A DNA stretch of 38,503 nt from JARKQH01 sp964631605 (GTDB lineage Bacteria > Verrucomicrobiota > Verrucomicrobiia > Limisphaerales > UBA8199), in assembly GCA_964631605.1 (NCBI GenBank), contig CAZVYG010000051.1, positions 1 to 38,503 of the forward strand, in the 5' to 3' direction. Shown here piece by piece: positions 23,153 to 31,654 of the stretch. Under the pieces are notes generated by a model. That model ran no database searches. It saw only the letters and a program-made list of their open reading frames with translations, and was not told the origin of the DNA. The translations under genes and the position numbers were made by a program. Position 1 is the first letter of the stretch. Each line of letters starts with the position of its first letter.

Positions 23153-26100
23153 TCAGGGGATGCGGGCCGTGAGGGTGACGGTTGTTCCCCCGCCGGGCCG
23201 GCTGCGAATGTCCAGCTCGGCTTTCATTTCCGCCGCGCGCCGGCGCATATTCTTCAGGCCGTTGCCGCTCCGGGCCTCCTCGGGGGCAAAACCGCGCCCG
23301 TTGTCCTCGACGGTGACTTGGAAGCAATCGTCCCACCGGCGGACCTGGACGGAAAGGCGCGTGGCGCCGGCGTGTTTGATGGCATTGTGCAGCGCTTCCT
23401 TGAAAATGGGCAGGACGTTGCGGCGGAAATCCAGCGGCAGACGGGAGGCGTGGAAGTCACCCGTTTGTTTGAATTCGTACTCAATCCCGTGAAGCATGGT
23501 CCTGGCGGTTTCCGCCAGGCGGTTTACCAGGTCACTCAACCGTTCGTGGGCCGGGTCAATAAACCACACAATGTCGCGTAAAGTGTCCACCGTCTGGGCC
23601 GCCACCAGCCGGACCTCGCGGGCGTCCTCGGCGCTGGGATGCTGCTCCATCACCTGGGCCAGGAGTGAAATACTGCCCAAATTGGCCCCGACTTCGTCAT
23701 GCAGGTCGCGGGCGATGCGCAAACGCAGGCGTTCGAGGGCGCGCAGGCGGGCGATGCGCAGCGAGTAGGCGACAGCCAGCACCCCGCCCAGCCCCAGCAC
23801 CGCCAGGGTTCTAAACCACCACGTTTGCCAGAAATGCGGCAGCACCACAAAACCGAGCCGGGCGCCGGTTTCATTCCAAACCCCGTCATTATTGCAGGCC
23901 GTGACGTGAAATTCATAACTGCCGGCAGGCAGGTGGCTGAAGTTGACACTGCGCTCGGCCCCCGTCCCGGCCAGCGGCCGATCCCCCTCGAGGCGCCAGC
24001 GAAATCGGACTTTGTCTGGCGCGGTGAAACTCAGGGCGGTGAACTTAATCTCGAAAAAGTGCCTTCCCGCCGCGATGCGAAACCGGGGCGGGGCGAGGCC
24101 GGGCCGGGCCGGCGCCTTCGCGGTTCCCATGCCGGGCAGCAGCTCGGGCGCGTGCAGCAGTTCGTTGTCCACCCAGAAGCCTTCGATAACCACTGGAGGA
24201 GGCAGCGGATTGAAGGGCACGCGGTTGGGCTGGACCCACACGGCGCCTTTGACCGTACTGAACCACAGCCGGCCATCCGACCCCCGCCAACAGGCCGGTT
24301 GCATGCCCCCCGAGCATTCCAAGCTCGGCAAACCGTCGAACCTGCCGTAACTGGCAAACGGCGCGGCCTCCGCCTCCCCCCGCGCGATCCGCTCGAGCGC
24401 CGATTTGCGCACCCGGGCGATTCCCCCGCGAGTGCCCAGCCAGAGATGCCCCTCGCGGTCGTCCAGAACCTGGCTCACATGCTCGTTGGGCAACCCCTGT
24501 CGCGGCGTGTAGCGGATAAACCGGCCTTCCTGGAACCGCAACAAACCCCCTCCCAGCGTCCCAATCCAGAGCACGCCATCCCCATCCGGCAGCAGAGCCC
24601 AGAACTGTTCGGCTCCCGTCAACGCGCCCCGCCCGCGCGTCCCTCCCGGCGTCTCCGCCGGCGCGCCGCCCCTGCCTTCCCTCGCATCCTGCACGTCCGG
24701 GGGGCGGAACGCCGTAAACTGTCCGTCGCGAAATCGGCGCAATTCGCCGCGGCCGGTGCCCATCCAGAGATGGCCTTCGGTGTCTTCGGCCAGGGACAAC
24801 ACGAATGCCGGCGCGAAACCATCGGTTTCGTCGAAATGCTTCAGGAGGCCGTCCTGCCAGAGATACAGGCCGAACTCGTTCCCGATCCACAGGCGTCCCC
24901 GGCGATCCTGGAGGAACACCCGCGCCACCGTGCCCACGGCATCCAGCGGAATGGGCCGGCGCAGGGCGTTGCTTTCCCACAACCAGACCCCGTTTTGAAC
25001 CGAACCGATCCAAACCCGCCCCTGGGCATCCGGGTAGGCAATGGTGGCCTGGGCCGCCGCCCGTTCAATCGGCAATTCCAAAGGGGTGACCTGGCCGTCT
25101 CTCACACGGAGCAGGCGATTGCCCGCCGTCCCGAGCCAGATCGCGCCCTCCCGGTCTTCGACGACGGAGTGGACGGTTGCTTCCGACCCCGGCCCCCCGG
25201 CGTGCAGGAGGTGAAAAGTCCGCCGCCGCACCGACACCAGGCCGGCGCCGGCCGGCCCCACCCACACGTTGCCCTCGCGATCCTGGAAAAAGGCTTCGAT
25301 CAAATCGTTGGGCAGTCCCTGCTCGCGGCCAATGTGCGCCAGGCGGCCCTCCGCGTCGAGATACCACAAGCCTTCGCCGTATCGCACCAGCCACACCCCC
25401 CCTTTGCCATCCGGATGCAGGGACATCGGCCTGAGGTCCAGCCGTTGGCCCAGGCTGACCGGCTCGGCAATCACCCGCCATTCACGCCCCACACACTTGC
25501 GGAAACCCTGATCGGTCCGCAGCCACAGTTCGCCTCCCGGACCGCATGCCAATTGTTGAACGCCGATTGTGGCCGGTCCGTTGGTGGGCGTCATGTTAAT
25601 GAACCGGCCGCCGTCCCACACCGCCACCTCCTTGCTCGTGCCCACCCAGACACGGCCTTCCGCGTCGCAGACCAGGGCCCTTACCGCCTGGTCCTGCAGG
25701 CCGGGCAGTTCCTCCACCAGAGTGACCTTGTCACCCCGCACCTGGCCCAGCTTCCCTTCCGCCCGGCGATACCAAATGATTCCTTCGCGATCTTCGCACG
25801 TTTCGGCATACAAGATGGATTCGGCCGGGCGAAGCGTCTCCCAGCGATTGCTCCCCCCCATCCGCCAGCCGCGAAAAATCCAGCCGAACAAGGACGACAA
25901 CACCACCTCATTCGAGCGAACGGCGACCACATCCCCCAGCCAACTGTCGGGTGTCAGCGTCGAGGCCCGCTCGAAACGAAACCGGCCGTCCCGCCGCGAC
26001 AACAACGCCCCCTCCACCATGCCGACCCACAGGGTGCCTTCCGCATCCACTTGCAGCCGCTGCACTTCCATCGAACTCATGGAAGGCGTGTTGCCCGGAT

Positions 26101-26344
26101 GAAAGGTGACAAACCGCACTCCGTCAAACCGCGCCAACCCGCCATGCAGCGTGCCCACCCACAGAAACCCATCGTGGGTTTGCGCAATGCTGGTGACCGT
26201 GCTGTAAGGCAGGCCGTTGTCCACATCCCAAACCTGCACCAGGAAATCGTCACCGGGGACGTTGGCCACCTCGGAAGTGCCGCGGCTTGCTGATCCCAGC
26301 CAGATCGCAGCCAGAGCCACAGACATGAAGGAGGTCGCGCGCAC
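23153..26344 (-). CDS. Two-component sensor histidine kinase with periplasmic propeller domain
   Basis: Membrane sensor of 1063 residues. A signal peptide is followed by a long region of 'Reg_prop' propeller repeats (about residues 35-690), visible as recurring DHGF/DREG.[LIV]W[LV]G blocks such as AQTHDGFLWVGTLHGGLARF and DREGHLWLGTRGGIARV. Then comes a Y_Y_Y domain (RFRWRLEGDRPLAG, LPAGSYEFHVTACNNDGVW, about 760-830), one membrane helix (about 844-861) and a HisKA_3/NarX-type kinase. The phosphorylated histidine is about residue 882 in IARDLHDEVGANLGSISLL. ATPase boxes are EALHNAIKHA, VEDNGRGF, GNGLKNMRRRA and GGGTTVTL. These sensors commonly detect oligosaccharides in the periplasm. A GTG start at 26344 is preferred, giving an arginine in the signal n-region; an ATG at 26326 is possible. 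Divergent from the response regulator at 26479. Confidence 0.93.
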   Translation of the reverse strand: MRATSFMSVALAAIWLGSASRGTSEVANVPGDDFLVQVWDVDNGLPYSTVTSIAQTHDGFLWVGTLHGGLARFDGVRFVTFHPGNTPSMSSMEVQRLQVDAEGTLWVGMVEGALLSRRDGRFRFERASTLTPDSWLGDVVAVRSNEVVLSSLFGWIFRGWRMGGSNRWETLRPAESILYAETCEDREGIIWYRRAEGKLGQVRGDKVTLVEELPGLQDQAVRALVCDAEGRVWVGTSKEVAVWDGGRFINMTPTNGPATIGVQQLACGPGGELWLRTDQGFRKCVGREWRVIAEPVSLGQRLDLRPMSLHPDGKGGVWLVRYGEGLWYLDAEGRLAHIGREQGLPNDLIEAFFQDREGNVWVGPAGAGLVSVRRRTFHLLHAGGPGSEATVHSVVEDREGAIWLGTAGNRLLRVRDGQVTPLELPIERAAAQATIAYPDAQGRVWIGSVQNGVWLWESNALRRPIPLDAVGTVARVFLQDRRGRLWIGNEFGLYLWQDGLLKHFDETDGFAPAFVLSLAEDTEGHLWMGTGRGELRRFRDGQFTAFRPPDVQDAREGRGGAPAETPGGTRGRGALTGAEQFWALLPDGDGVLWIGTLGGGLLRFQEGRFIRYTPRQGLPNEHVSQVLDDREGHLWLGTRGGIARVRKSALERIARGEAEAAPFASYGRFDGLPSLECSGGMQPACWRGSDGRLWFSTVKGAVWVQPNRVPFNPLPPPVVIEGFWVDNELLHAPELLPGMGTAKAPARPGLAPPRFRIAAGRHFFEIKFTALSFTAPDKVRFRWRLEGDRPLAGTGAERSVNFSHLPAGSYEFHVTACNNDGVWNETGARLGFVVLPHFWQTWWFRTLAVLGLGGVLAVAYSLRIARLRALERLRLRIARDLHDEVGANLGSISLLAQVMEQHPSAEDAREVRLVAAQTVDTLRDIVWFIDPAHERLSDLVNRLAETARTMLHGIEYEFKQTGDFHASRLPLDFRRNVLPIFKEALHNAIKHAGATRLSVQVRRWDDCFQVTVEDNGRGFAPEEARSGNGLKNMRRRAAEMKAELDIRSRPGGGTTVTLTARIP

Positions 26345-26402
26345 GCCGGAGCCATTTTACCTTCGGCGCCCTCCACGGCAAGCCTGCTCGGGGGCCAGCA
26401 AC

Positions 26403-26418
26403 TCCCGCGAATGCGGGA
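26403..26418. promoter_or_regulatory. Inverted repeat TCCCGC-GAAT-GCGGGA in kinase/regulator gap
   Basis: TCCCGCGAATGCGGGA has 6-base arms around a 4-base centre. It lies in the 134-base gap between the divergent kinase and response-regulator genes. A candidate operator or hairpin; binding is inference. Confidence 0.45.
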
Positions 26419-26439
26419 TTGGGTTCGGGCGCCGCGGAT

Positions 26440-26460
26440 GTTAAGATAGTGACGCTTAAC
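26440..26460. promoter_or_regulatory. Inverted repeat GTTAAG / CTTAAC upstream of response regulator
   Basis: GTTAAG (26440-26445) and CTTAAC (26455-26460) are exact reverse complements with a 9-base spacer, ending 18 bases before the regulator's ATG at 26479. The half-site spacing is about 1.5 helix turns. Suggests a dimer-binding site, perhaps for autoregulation, by position only. Confidence 0.45.
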
Positions 26461-26478
26461 GAGTTTTTCACTGCCGCC

Positions 26479-27204
26479 ATGCAAGCACCGGCCAAGAGCA
26501 ATAAACCCGCGTCCGCAGGACGCCCGGCGGGGTCGCACTCCAGCGTCTCGGTGTGGTTGGTCGAGGATAACCACCTGTTTCGAAAGACTGTTGCGCGGGT
26601 GCTGGGAGCGCAGGAGGGCATGGAGTGTTCGCAGGCCTTCGCCAACGCCGAGGACGCGCTGGATGCCTTGCGGGGCGGGGCGGTGCCGGATGTCATTTTG
26701 GTGGACGTTGAATTGCCCGGACTGAACGGCATCGAGGCGGTCAAAACCATCAAATCCATCACCCCCGCCAGCCGCGTGGTGATGCTGACCGCCTTTGATG
26801 ATCCGGACAAAATCTTCCGCGCGATTTGCGCCGGCGCGTCCGGTTACCTGCTCAAGACCGCGCCCATCGAGCGCATCGTGGAAGCCATTTATGAAGCGCT
26901 GCGCGGCGGCGCGCCGCTCACCCCGCAGGTGGCCCAGTCGGTGCTCAAGATGTTTGCCGGCCTGGTCCAGCCCACTCATGATTACGGCCTGACCGAGCGC
27001 GAACAGCGCATCCTTGAACTCATGACGCAGGGCTTGATCAAAAAGGAAATCGCCGACCAGCTCGGCCTCAGCTATCACACCGTGGACACCCACCTCCGCA
27101 ACATCTACACCAAGCTCCATGTTCACAGCCGCACGGGGGCGGTGGCCAAGGCGCTCAAAGAGCGGCTGTTCCGGCCCGCGCAAGCGCCGGAAGCGACGCG
27201 GTGA
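26479..27204 (+). CDS. LuxR/NarL-family response regulator
   Basis: DNA-binding response regulator of 241 residues and the obvious partner of the divergent kinase. The receiver domain starts VSVWLVEDNHLFRKTVARVL with the acidic pair, has the phosphorylated Asp76 in DVILVDVELPGLNG, the threonine in VVMLTAFDDPDK and the lysine in GYLLKTAPIE. The C-terminal LuxR-type helix-turn-helix reads GLTEREQRILELMTQGLIKK then EIADQLGLSYHTVDTHLRNI, with the invariant 'TV..H..NI..KL'. The N-terminal 20 residues before the receiver are low-complexity. Start chosen at the ATG 26479; a TTG at 26419 is possible but would include the inverted repeat. The stop overlaps the potential GTG of the next gene (27201), so the downstream glycosidase may be coupled. 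Confidence 0.92.
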   Translation: MQAPAKSNKPASAGRPAGSHSSVSVWLVEDNHLFRKTVARVLGAQEGMECSQAFANAEDALDALRGGAVPDVILVDVELPGLNGIEAVKTIKSITPASRVVMLTAFDDPDKIFRAICAGASGYLLKTAPIERIVEAIYEALRGGAPLTPQVAQSVLKMFAGLVQPTHDYGLTEREQRILELMTQGLIKKEIADQLGLSYHTVDTHLRNIYTKLHVHSRTGAVAKALKERLFRPAQAPEATR

Positions 27205-27245
27205 AAGCACTGGCGCGGCGTGGCGCCGCGCGGCATCCTTTGACC

Positions 27246-30239
27246 ATGTTCGAACGTTTGCCTGCCCCAAACCGCCGCCGTTTTCTCCAGCGCCTGGCCG
27301 GCCTGGGCATTGCCTGTTCGGTCTCGCCGTGGGCCGGCTGGCGGCTCGACGCCGCCGGCCAGACGGACTGGCCCGACCCCGTGCTGGGCTTTCCCGGCCC
27401 CTGGCAATTCCAACTGCCCAAAGGCCAAATCATTCTCGTCAGTGACGAGCAACTGAAGGAACTTCAGGATCCGGACAAGACGGTGGACCTGAGCCTCAGC
27501 ACGACCCCGCAACCGACGACCCTCCGAAAAATCTGCGAGCAGACCAAGGCGGCGGGGGGTCACATGGTTGTCCTGGCCTTTGACGAGTTTTGGTCGCAAT
27601 ACCGGCCGGGGCAGGGCGGCCGGCCGCGGGAGCTGACGCCCGACACGGAGGAATTCCTGAATTGTGTGGCGCGCATCAGCCAGACTCTGCGGGGGTTTGG
27701 GCTGGGGCTGGAGTTGAGCCTGCTCAGCCCGCTGGAAATTGGCCGCGGCTACACCCGCGCCACGGGCGAGTCGGGCATTTGGGTCCAATACCGCGAGGGT
27801 TACCGGGACCCCGCCACCGGCAAATACACCGTTTCGCTTTGGGAGCAGCGGCGATGGACCAACAACAAGGGCACGGTTCGGCTCGAGCGCCAGGGGGTGC
27901 GGGTTTTTGCGTTCCGGGAACAACGCGTGGGCCGAACCAACTTCTATGCCGTCAACCCGGCGGAGCTGGTTGAACTGCCGCCGCCGGAGGAATGGGACGC
28001 GGACGAGTCCGCCCTGACCAATACGCAGGCGCGGCGGGTGACCCTGCGCGGCCGGGGCGGGCCGGAAACGGCCCGGGGGCGGGACCGCGTTCTGGTGGTG
28101 GTGCGTTACGCGGTGCCGGAGATGGATTATTTCAGTCCGCAGGCGCTGCCCTTTCTGAAGGAACTGGTCAGCCGCTGCCACGCGGCAAAGGTTCCCTTGC
28201 GGGGGCTCTACGCCGACGAAATGCACATTCAGCAGGATTGGGGCTATGACCAACACCATGACGTCGGCCAGTTTGCGTTCCGCTATCTCACGCCCCATCT
28301 GGCGCGCCGCTTCGCCGAACGCCACGGGTCGGAATTCGCGGACCTGGAAAAGTTCCTGGTCTATTTCTGTTACGGGCAGCACGAGTTCCGGCCGGACCTC
28401 GACGCCCGGCTGCCCGGCCAGCACGTTTTGGGGGCGCGGGCCGAGGATATCCAGCGCACGTGGCTGTTGCGCCGCCGTTACTTCGAGCTGCTGCAGCGCG
28501 GGGTGGTGGACTTGTTCGTGCAGGCGAAGGAATTCGCGGAGCAGCTCTACGGCTGCGAGCTGGAGGCGCGCGCCCATGCCACCTGGGCGCAAAGCCCAAC
28601 CTGCGATTTCTGGCACGCGGGCAACCAGCCCACCGCGCCGCGGCGCTACGAGTACACCCCGGACTTTCTCTGGTCGAACACGGTTCATCAGGCCGCCTCG
28701 GCGTGTGAGGATTACTTCGAGTGGAACCGTTTTCTGACCGGCGGGGGCAACGACCACGCCGAGGGGGGATGGTCTGATCGCAACTATTACGGCATCGCGC
28801 TGGCGTGCTCGACCGGCATTTTGAACCGCGTGCCCTACGCCTATGCGGCCGCGTGGGGCATGCCGCAGGAAGCCTGGCGGCGCCGCCAGGCGGTGTGCGA
28901 CGCGTTCGGCGCCGCGGCCTCTCCCTGGTTCCAGGCGGTGCAGGACTCGCAGCATCGCGACATTGAAGTGCTGATGCTCTACCCGCTCTCGCTGGTTGCC
29001 GCCGAGGAGCGCTTCGGCTCCTGGATGACGCAATACGGTTACGCGAACTATGTCACCCCGCGAGTCCTGGTCGAGCGCAGCCGGCTGACGGACGCGGGCC
29101 AATTGGAGATGGCCGGGCGCCGCTTCGGCACGGTGGCGGTGTTGTTCGAACCCTTGCCCCCGCCGGAACTGCTTCCGCTGCTGGAGCGGTTTGCCGCGGC
29201 CGGCGGCCGGGTCATTTGGTCGGGACCTCCGCCCCGGGTTGACCTGGCCGGCGAGGAAGTGTTGGCCCGCTGGCAGCAGCTCTTCGGGGTCCAACATCTG
29301 GCCTTTGGGTTGGAAGGACTGACCGCCCCCGGCCGCACGATTCAATTCCGCGGCCCGCTGGCCGCCGTGCCCTCGCAGACGGTTCTCACCGATTTTCTAG
29401 TGGATCAGCTCTACCCCGTCGTTCCCGGCCCGCAAGCCGAAGGGGTTGCGCAAATGGGAACCCACGTCTTGGGCGCGCTTCGCCGCTTCCCGGGCGGCGG
29501 CTCGGCAACGTTCCTGGGGTTCCGTCCGCGGGACGATCAGTCGGGCTCGCTGGGGGAGGAGACTCGCACCTGGTTTGAAGTGCTCCGGGCGTTGGACGCG
29601 TATCCCCGGCGCGCGGCTGACGCCCCGGTCAATGACAATCCCGCCGTGGTGTCGCGCACGACGCCCTACGTGGCCTGCCGGTTTCCCAACGGCGCCACCG
29701 CCCTGGCGGCGCACTACCGCAACCATGAGGAAAGCTGGCCGGGTGGATTTCATCGCGATGCCGCGGCTGATCGGGAGGCCCTGGCTCGAAATCCGCTTCC
29801 GCCCGGCGAGTTAAACCTCGTTGATTTTTGCGTCAACGGCCATCGCATCTCCTACCAGGGCGCTTTGACGGTCGCTTTTCGGATGGGCAGCGACGGCGGT
29901 TTGGAGGCTTTTGCGGGACACGAATGCCGCGGTATTACGATTGACGGAAAAGAGCAGGTGCTGGCCGATGGCAAGCTGGCTTTGCTGGCGTGGGCGCCCG
30001 TGCCCGCCGCGCGGCGGGTGTCCGGCGGCGCCATCCTGGAACTGTGGGCCCACGCTGGAGCCGCCACAAACGTCACTGTCCCGCTTCCCGGCGGCATGAG
30101 CGGCGGACGTTTGTTCCTTGCGGGAAGCAGGCCCGGCTCGCTGGATCGGGCCGTCGAGAGCGTTTGTGAGAACGGGCGGCTGCGATTCGTGGCGCGTGCC
30201 GAGTGGCCGCGCCCTCATCTGTATCTGCTGCCGGGCTGA
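27246..30239 (+). CDS. Tat-exported putative glycosidase
   Basis: Protein of 997 residues with a twin-arginine signal (NRRRFLQRLAGLGIACSVSP), so folded before export. I cannot assign a GH family with certainty. Residues about 60-560 look like a TIM-barrel hydrolase, with acidic segments LRGLYADEMHIQQDWGYDQH and GGHMVVLAFDEFW. Then comes a Rossmann-like domain (DIEVLMLYPLSLVAAEERFG, RFAAAGGRVIWSGPP) of the kind following the barrel in GH42 and GH106 enzymes, and C-terminal beta strands. Start chosen at ATG 27246 because it puts the twin arginine ten residues in. A GTG at 27201 would overlap the regulator stop and is the alternative. Co-directional with, and 41 bases after, the response regulator, so its expression is likely tied to it. 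Confidence 0.75.
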   Translation: MFERLPAPNRRRFLQRLAGLGIACSVSPWAGWRLDAAGQTDWPDPVLGFPGPWQFQLPKGQIILVSDEQLKELQDPDKTVDLSLSTTPQPTTLRKICEQTKAAGGHMVVLAFDEFWSQYRPGQGGRPRELTPDTEEFLNCVARISQTLRGFGLGLELSLLSPLEIGRGYTRATGESGIWVQYREGYRDPATGKYTVSLWEQRRWTNNKGTVRLERQGVRVFAFREQRVGRTNFYAVNPAELVELPPPEEWDADESALTNTQARRVTLRGRGGPETARGRDRVLVVVRYAVPEMDYFSPQALPFLKELVSRCHAAKVPLRGLYADEMHIQQDWGYDQHHDVGQFAFRYLTPHLARRFAERHGSEFADLEKFLVYFCYGQHEFRPDLDARLPGQHVLGARAEDIQRTWLLRRRYFELLQRGVVDLFVQAKEFAEQLYGCELEARAHATWAQSPTCDFWHAGNQPTAPRRYEYTPDFLWSNTVHQAASACEDYFEWNRFLTGGGNDHAEGGWSDRNYYGIALACSTGILNRVPYAYAAAWGMPQEAWRRRQAVCDAFGAAASPWFQAVQDSQHRDIEVLMLYPLSLVAAEERFGSWMTQYGYANYVTPRVLVERSRLTDAGQLEMAGRRFGTVAVLFEPLPPPELLPLLERFAAAGGRVIWSGPPPRVDLAGEEVLARWQQLFGVQHLAFGLEGLTAPGRTIQFRGPLAAVPSQTVLTDFLVDQLYPVVPGPQAEGVAQMGTHVLGALRRFPGGGSATFLGFRPRDDQSGSLGEETRTWFEVLRALDAYPRRAADAPVNDNPAVVSRTTPYVACRFPNGATALAAHYRNHEESWPGGFHRDAAADREALARNPLPPGELNLVDFCVNGHRISYQGALTVAFRMGSDGGLEAFAGHECRGITIDGKEQVLADGKLALLAWAPVPAARRVSGGAILELWAHAGAATNVTVPLPGGMSGGRLFLAGSRPGSLDRAVESVCENGRLRFVARAEWPRPHLYLLPG

Positions 30240-30619
30240 ATCCCGCGGCAAAATAAGAACCCGCGATGAAAATTCCACCGGTCTGGTAGTCGGCCATGAC
30301 GACACATGGCGGGGACCGGTGGACCGCCTTCGCTTCGAGTTTCTGGCCGGCCCTGCGCGGGGCTCGATCCACCTGGGGCGGATTCGGCTGCACGAACTCA
30401 CAGTCTCCGACCAGTAGAGCGCTGCTGCGCGCTGGCCCGCAACTCGCGTAATCAGCGGACTAACTTGGAAATGCTCGCGTGAAGGAGTCCATCGCCGGAC
30501 TGGTCCAAGAGTTTATACTTTAACAAATGCGTCTCGGGAGCCGTTTCGTTTGTTTGTCAGGTGTGCGCGGATTGTGGGAGCGAAATTCGGCACAACCCAA
30601 GTTGGTGGTCAGTAGCTTG
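30240..30619. other. Intergenic stretch between glycosidase and nuclease gene ends
   Basis: About 380 bases between two genes ending toward each other. The left half holds a protein-like remnant (30253-30417). The right half is less GC-rich than its surroundings, with TTTATACTTTAAC near 30512 and T-rich GTTTCGTTTGTTTGTC near 30545. I see no clear terminator hairpin or RNA gene. Confidence 0.4.
30253..30417 (+). pseudogene. Remnant of a carbohydrate-binding-like beta module
   Basis: A short plus frame out of phase with the glycosidase reads DDTWRGPVDRLRFEFLAGPA then RGSIHLGRIRLHEL. This pattern, 'W.G.V..LR......G.I.L..I.L', matches the last strands of the repeated beta modules in the 1530-residue protein. 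No start or full domain is present, so it is either a frameshifted tail of the upstream gene or a relic. Confidence 0.35.
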
Positions 30620-31654
30620 CTACGATACCCTTGAGGCGAACCTTGCAAGGTCCGAGCATTCAACCAGCCGTCCAAGTGTCTTGAGGGTGAACACCTTGCC
30701 CCTGGTTGCGAGGAGCATTTTCTTCATGTCTTCGCGCCGGACCCCGAAGCCCCTGCCGGCAATGCAGGCGATGACCTGGTACTTCTGCCGCCCAGGAGGC
30801 GCGCCTGCGGTGCTGAGTTCGCCCAAGTGTTGGATGCGCGTAACCTTATCCCTGGCGGTGCCGTCGTCTTCCGTGATCTTGGCTTCGATGACGACCTGCG
30901 GGTTGAACTCGTCCGGGATTATGAAGTCTGGCGCCTGGTCAAAGTCGGGGATGCGCTCGGCCCTTTTGGTCTTACGGTAGCTGATGCCTGCCTTCGACAA
31001 GACGTCCTCGATGGCGGACTCGAGGTTGTCGCCGACCAACTCACTGACGGAGTCGCGGTGTCCGGCAAAAGGGCGGCCGAGAAAGCGTTCGTACAGCAGC
31101 ATGGCGTACGGGGCGCCCATGCAGGCAAGGGACCGGATTGATTCCAAGCCGGCTTTCGTGTCTGCTTTGTCGAGGCGGTGAATGGTGTCGCCGTTTGGAG
31201 GCGGACACCCTTCCTGCATCAGGTCGCAGGCTACCTCGATCATGGCATTGAGCCTTTGCTGCGCCAAGGGGCCCCCCTTCAAAGGCTTCAGTGGCTGCAT
31301 TCTCGCGTTCCGATCCAGGGTTCGGGCGAAGCCCTGAGTGACTGGGACGCCCTTCCGCTGGCTCGCAAGATACGCCCACTCAGACGGGGTAAAACCAAGA
31401 ATCGAGCGGATCACGATCAGACAGATTGGCGTGGATACAGCCAGTTCCCTGATTTCGCCGCGCGGCAGAATTGAGAAGTTCGCGCTGACGCGTTTTAAGG
31501 CCTCATATCCAGCCTCGAACTGCGCATACTCCACGAATCCTTCCCCTTTGGGCAGGGTGAGAAACTCGGAGGCGAGGCTGGAGATTACAGCGCTGACAAA
31601 GCTGTCGGGGTCGGCGAGGATTTCCTGAAAATCAACTTCAAAAGGATACTTCAT
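30620..31654 (-). CDS. Putative PD-(D/E)xK restriction endonuclease
   Basis: Protein of 344 residues following the DNA methyltransferase and overlapping its end by 17 bases (ATG at 31654, methyltransferase stop at 31638). The C-terminal half shows a PD-(D/E)xK-like core: Asp243 in QAPDFIIPD, then VVIEAKI with Glu257 and Lys259, about 14 residues later, and a helix beyond. The order and spacing fit a nuclease core. The N-terminal 200 residues are not recognised and may carry target recognition or dimerisation. No signal or membrane segment. Overlap with a methyltransferase gene makes a restriction role the best reading, but the specific type and cut site cannot be read. Base composition looks less GC-rich than its neighbours, suggesting acquisition. 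Confidence 0.68.
   Translation of the reverse strand: MKYPFEVDFQEILADPDSFVSAVISSLASEFLTLPKGEGFVEYAQFEAGYEALKRVSANFSILPRGEIRELAVSTPICLIVIRSILGFTPSEWAYLASQRKGVPVTQGFARTLDRNARMQPLKPLKGGPLAQQRLNAMIEVACDLMQEGCPPPNGDTIHRLDKADTKAGLESIRSLACMGAPYAMLLYERFLGRPFAGHRDSVSELVGDNLESAIEDVLSKAGISYRKTKRAERIPDFDQAPDFIIPDEFNPQVVIEAKITEDDGTARDKVTRIQHLGELSTAGAPPGRQKYQVIACIAGRGFGVRREDMKKMLLATRGKVFTLKTLGRLVECSDLARFASRVS

Noticed and set aside
23699..26293. 864-residue plus-strand open frame
   Set aside because: Antisense to the sensor kinase. Peptide composition is His/Pro/Gln-rich without domains.
27123..29345. 740-residue minus-strand open frame
   Set aside because: Antisense to the Tat-exported glycosidase and to the end of the response regulator.
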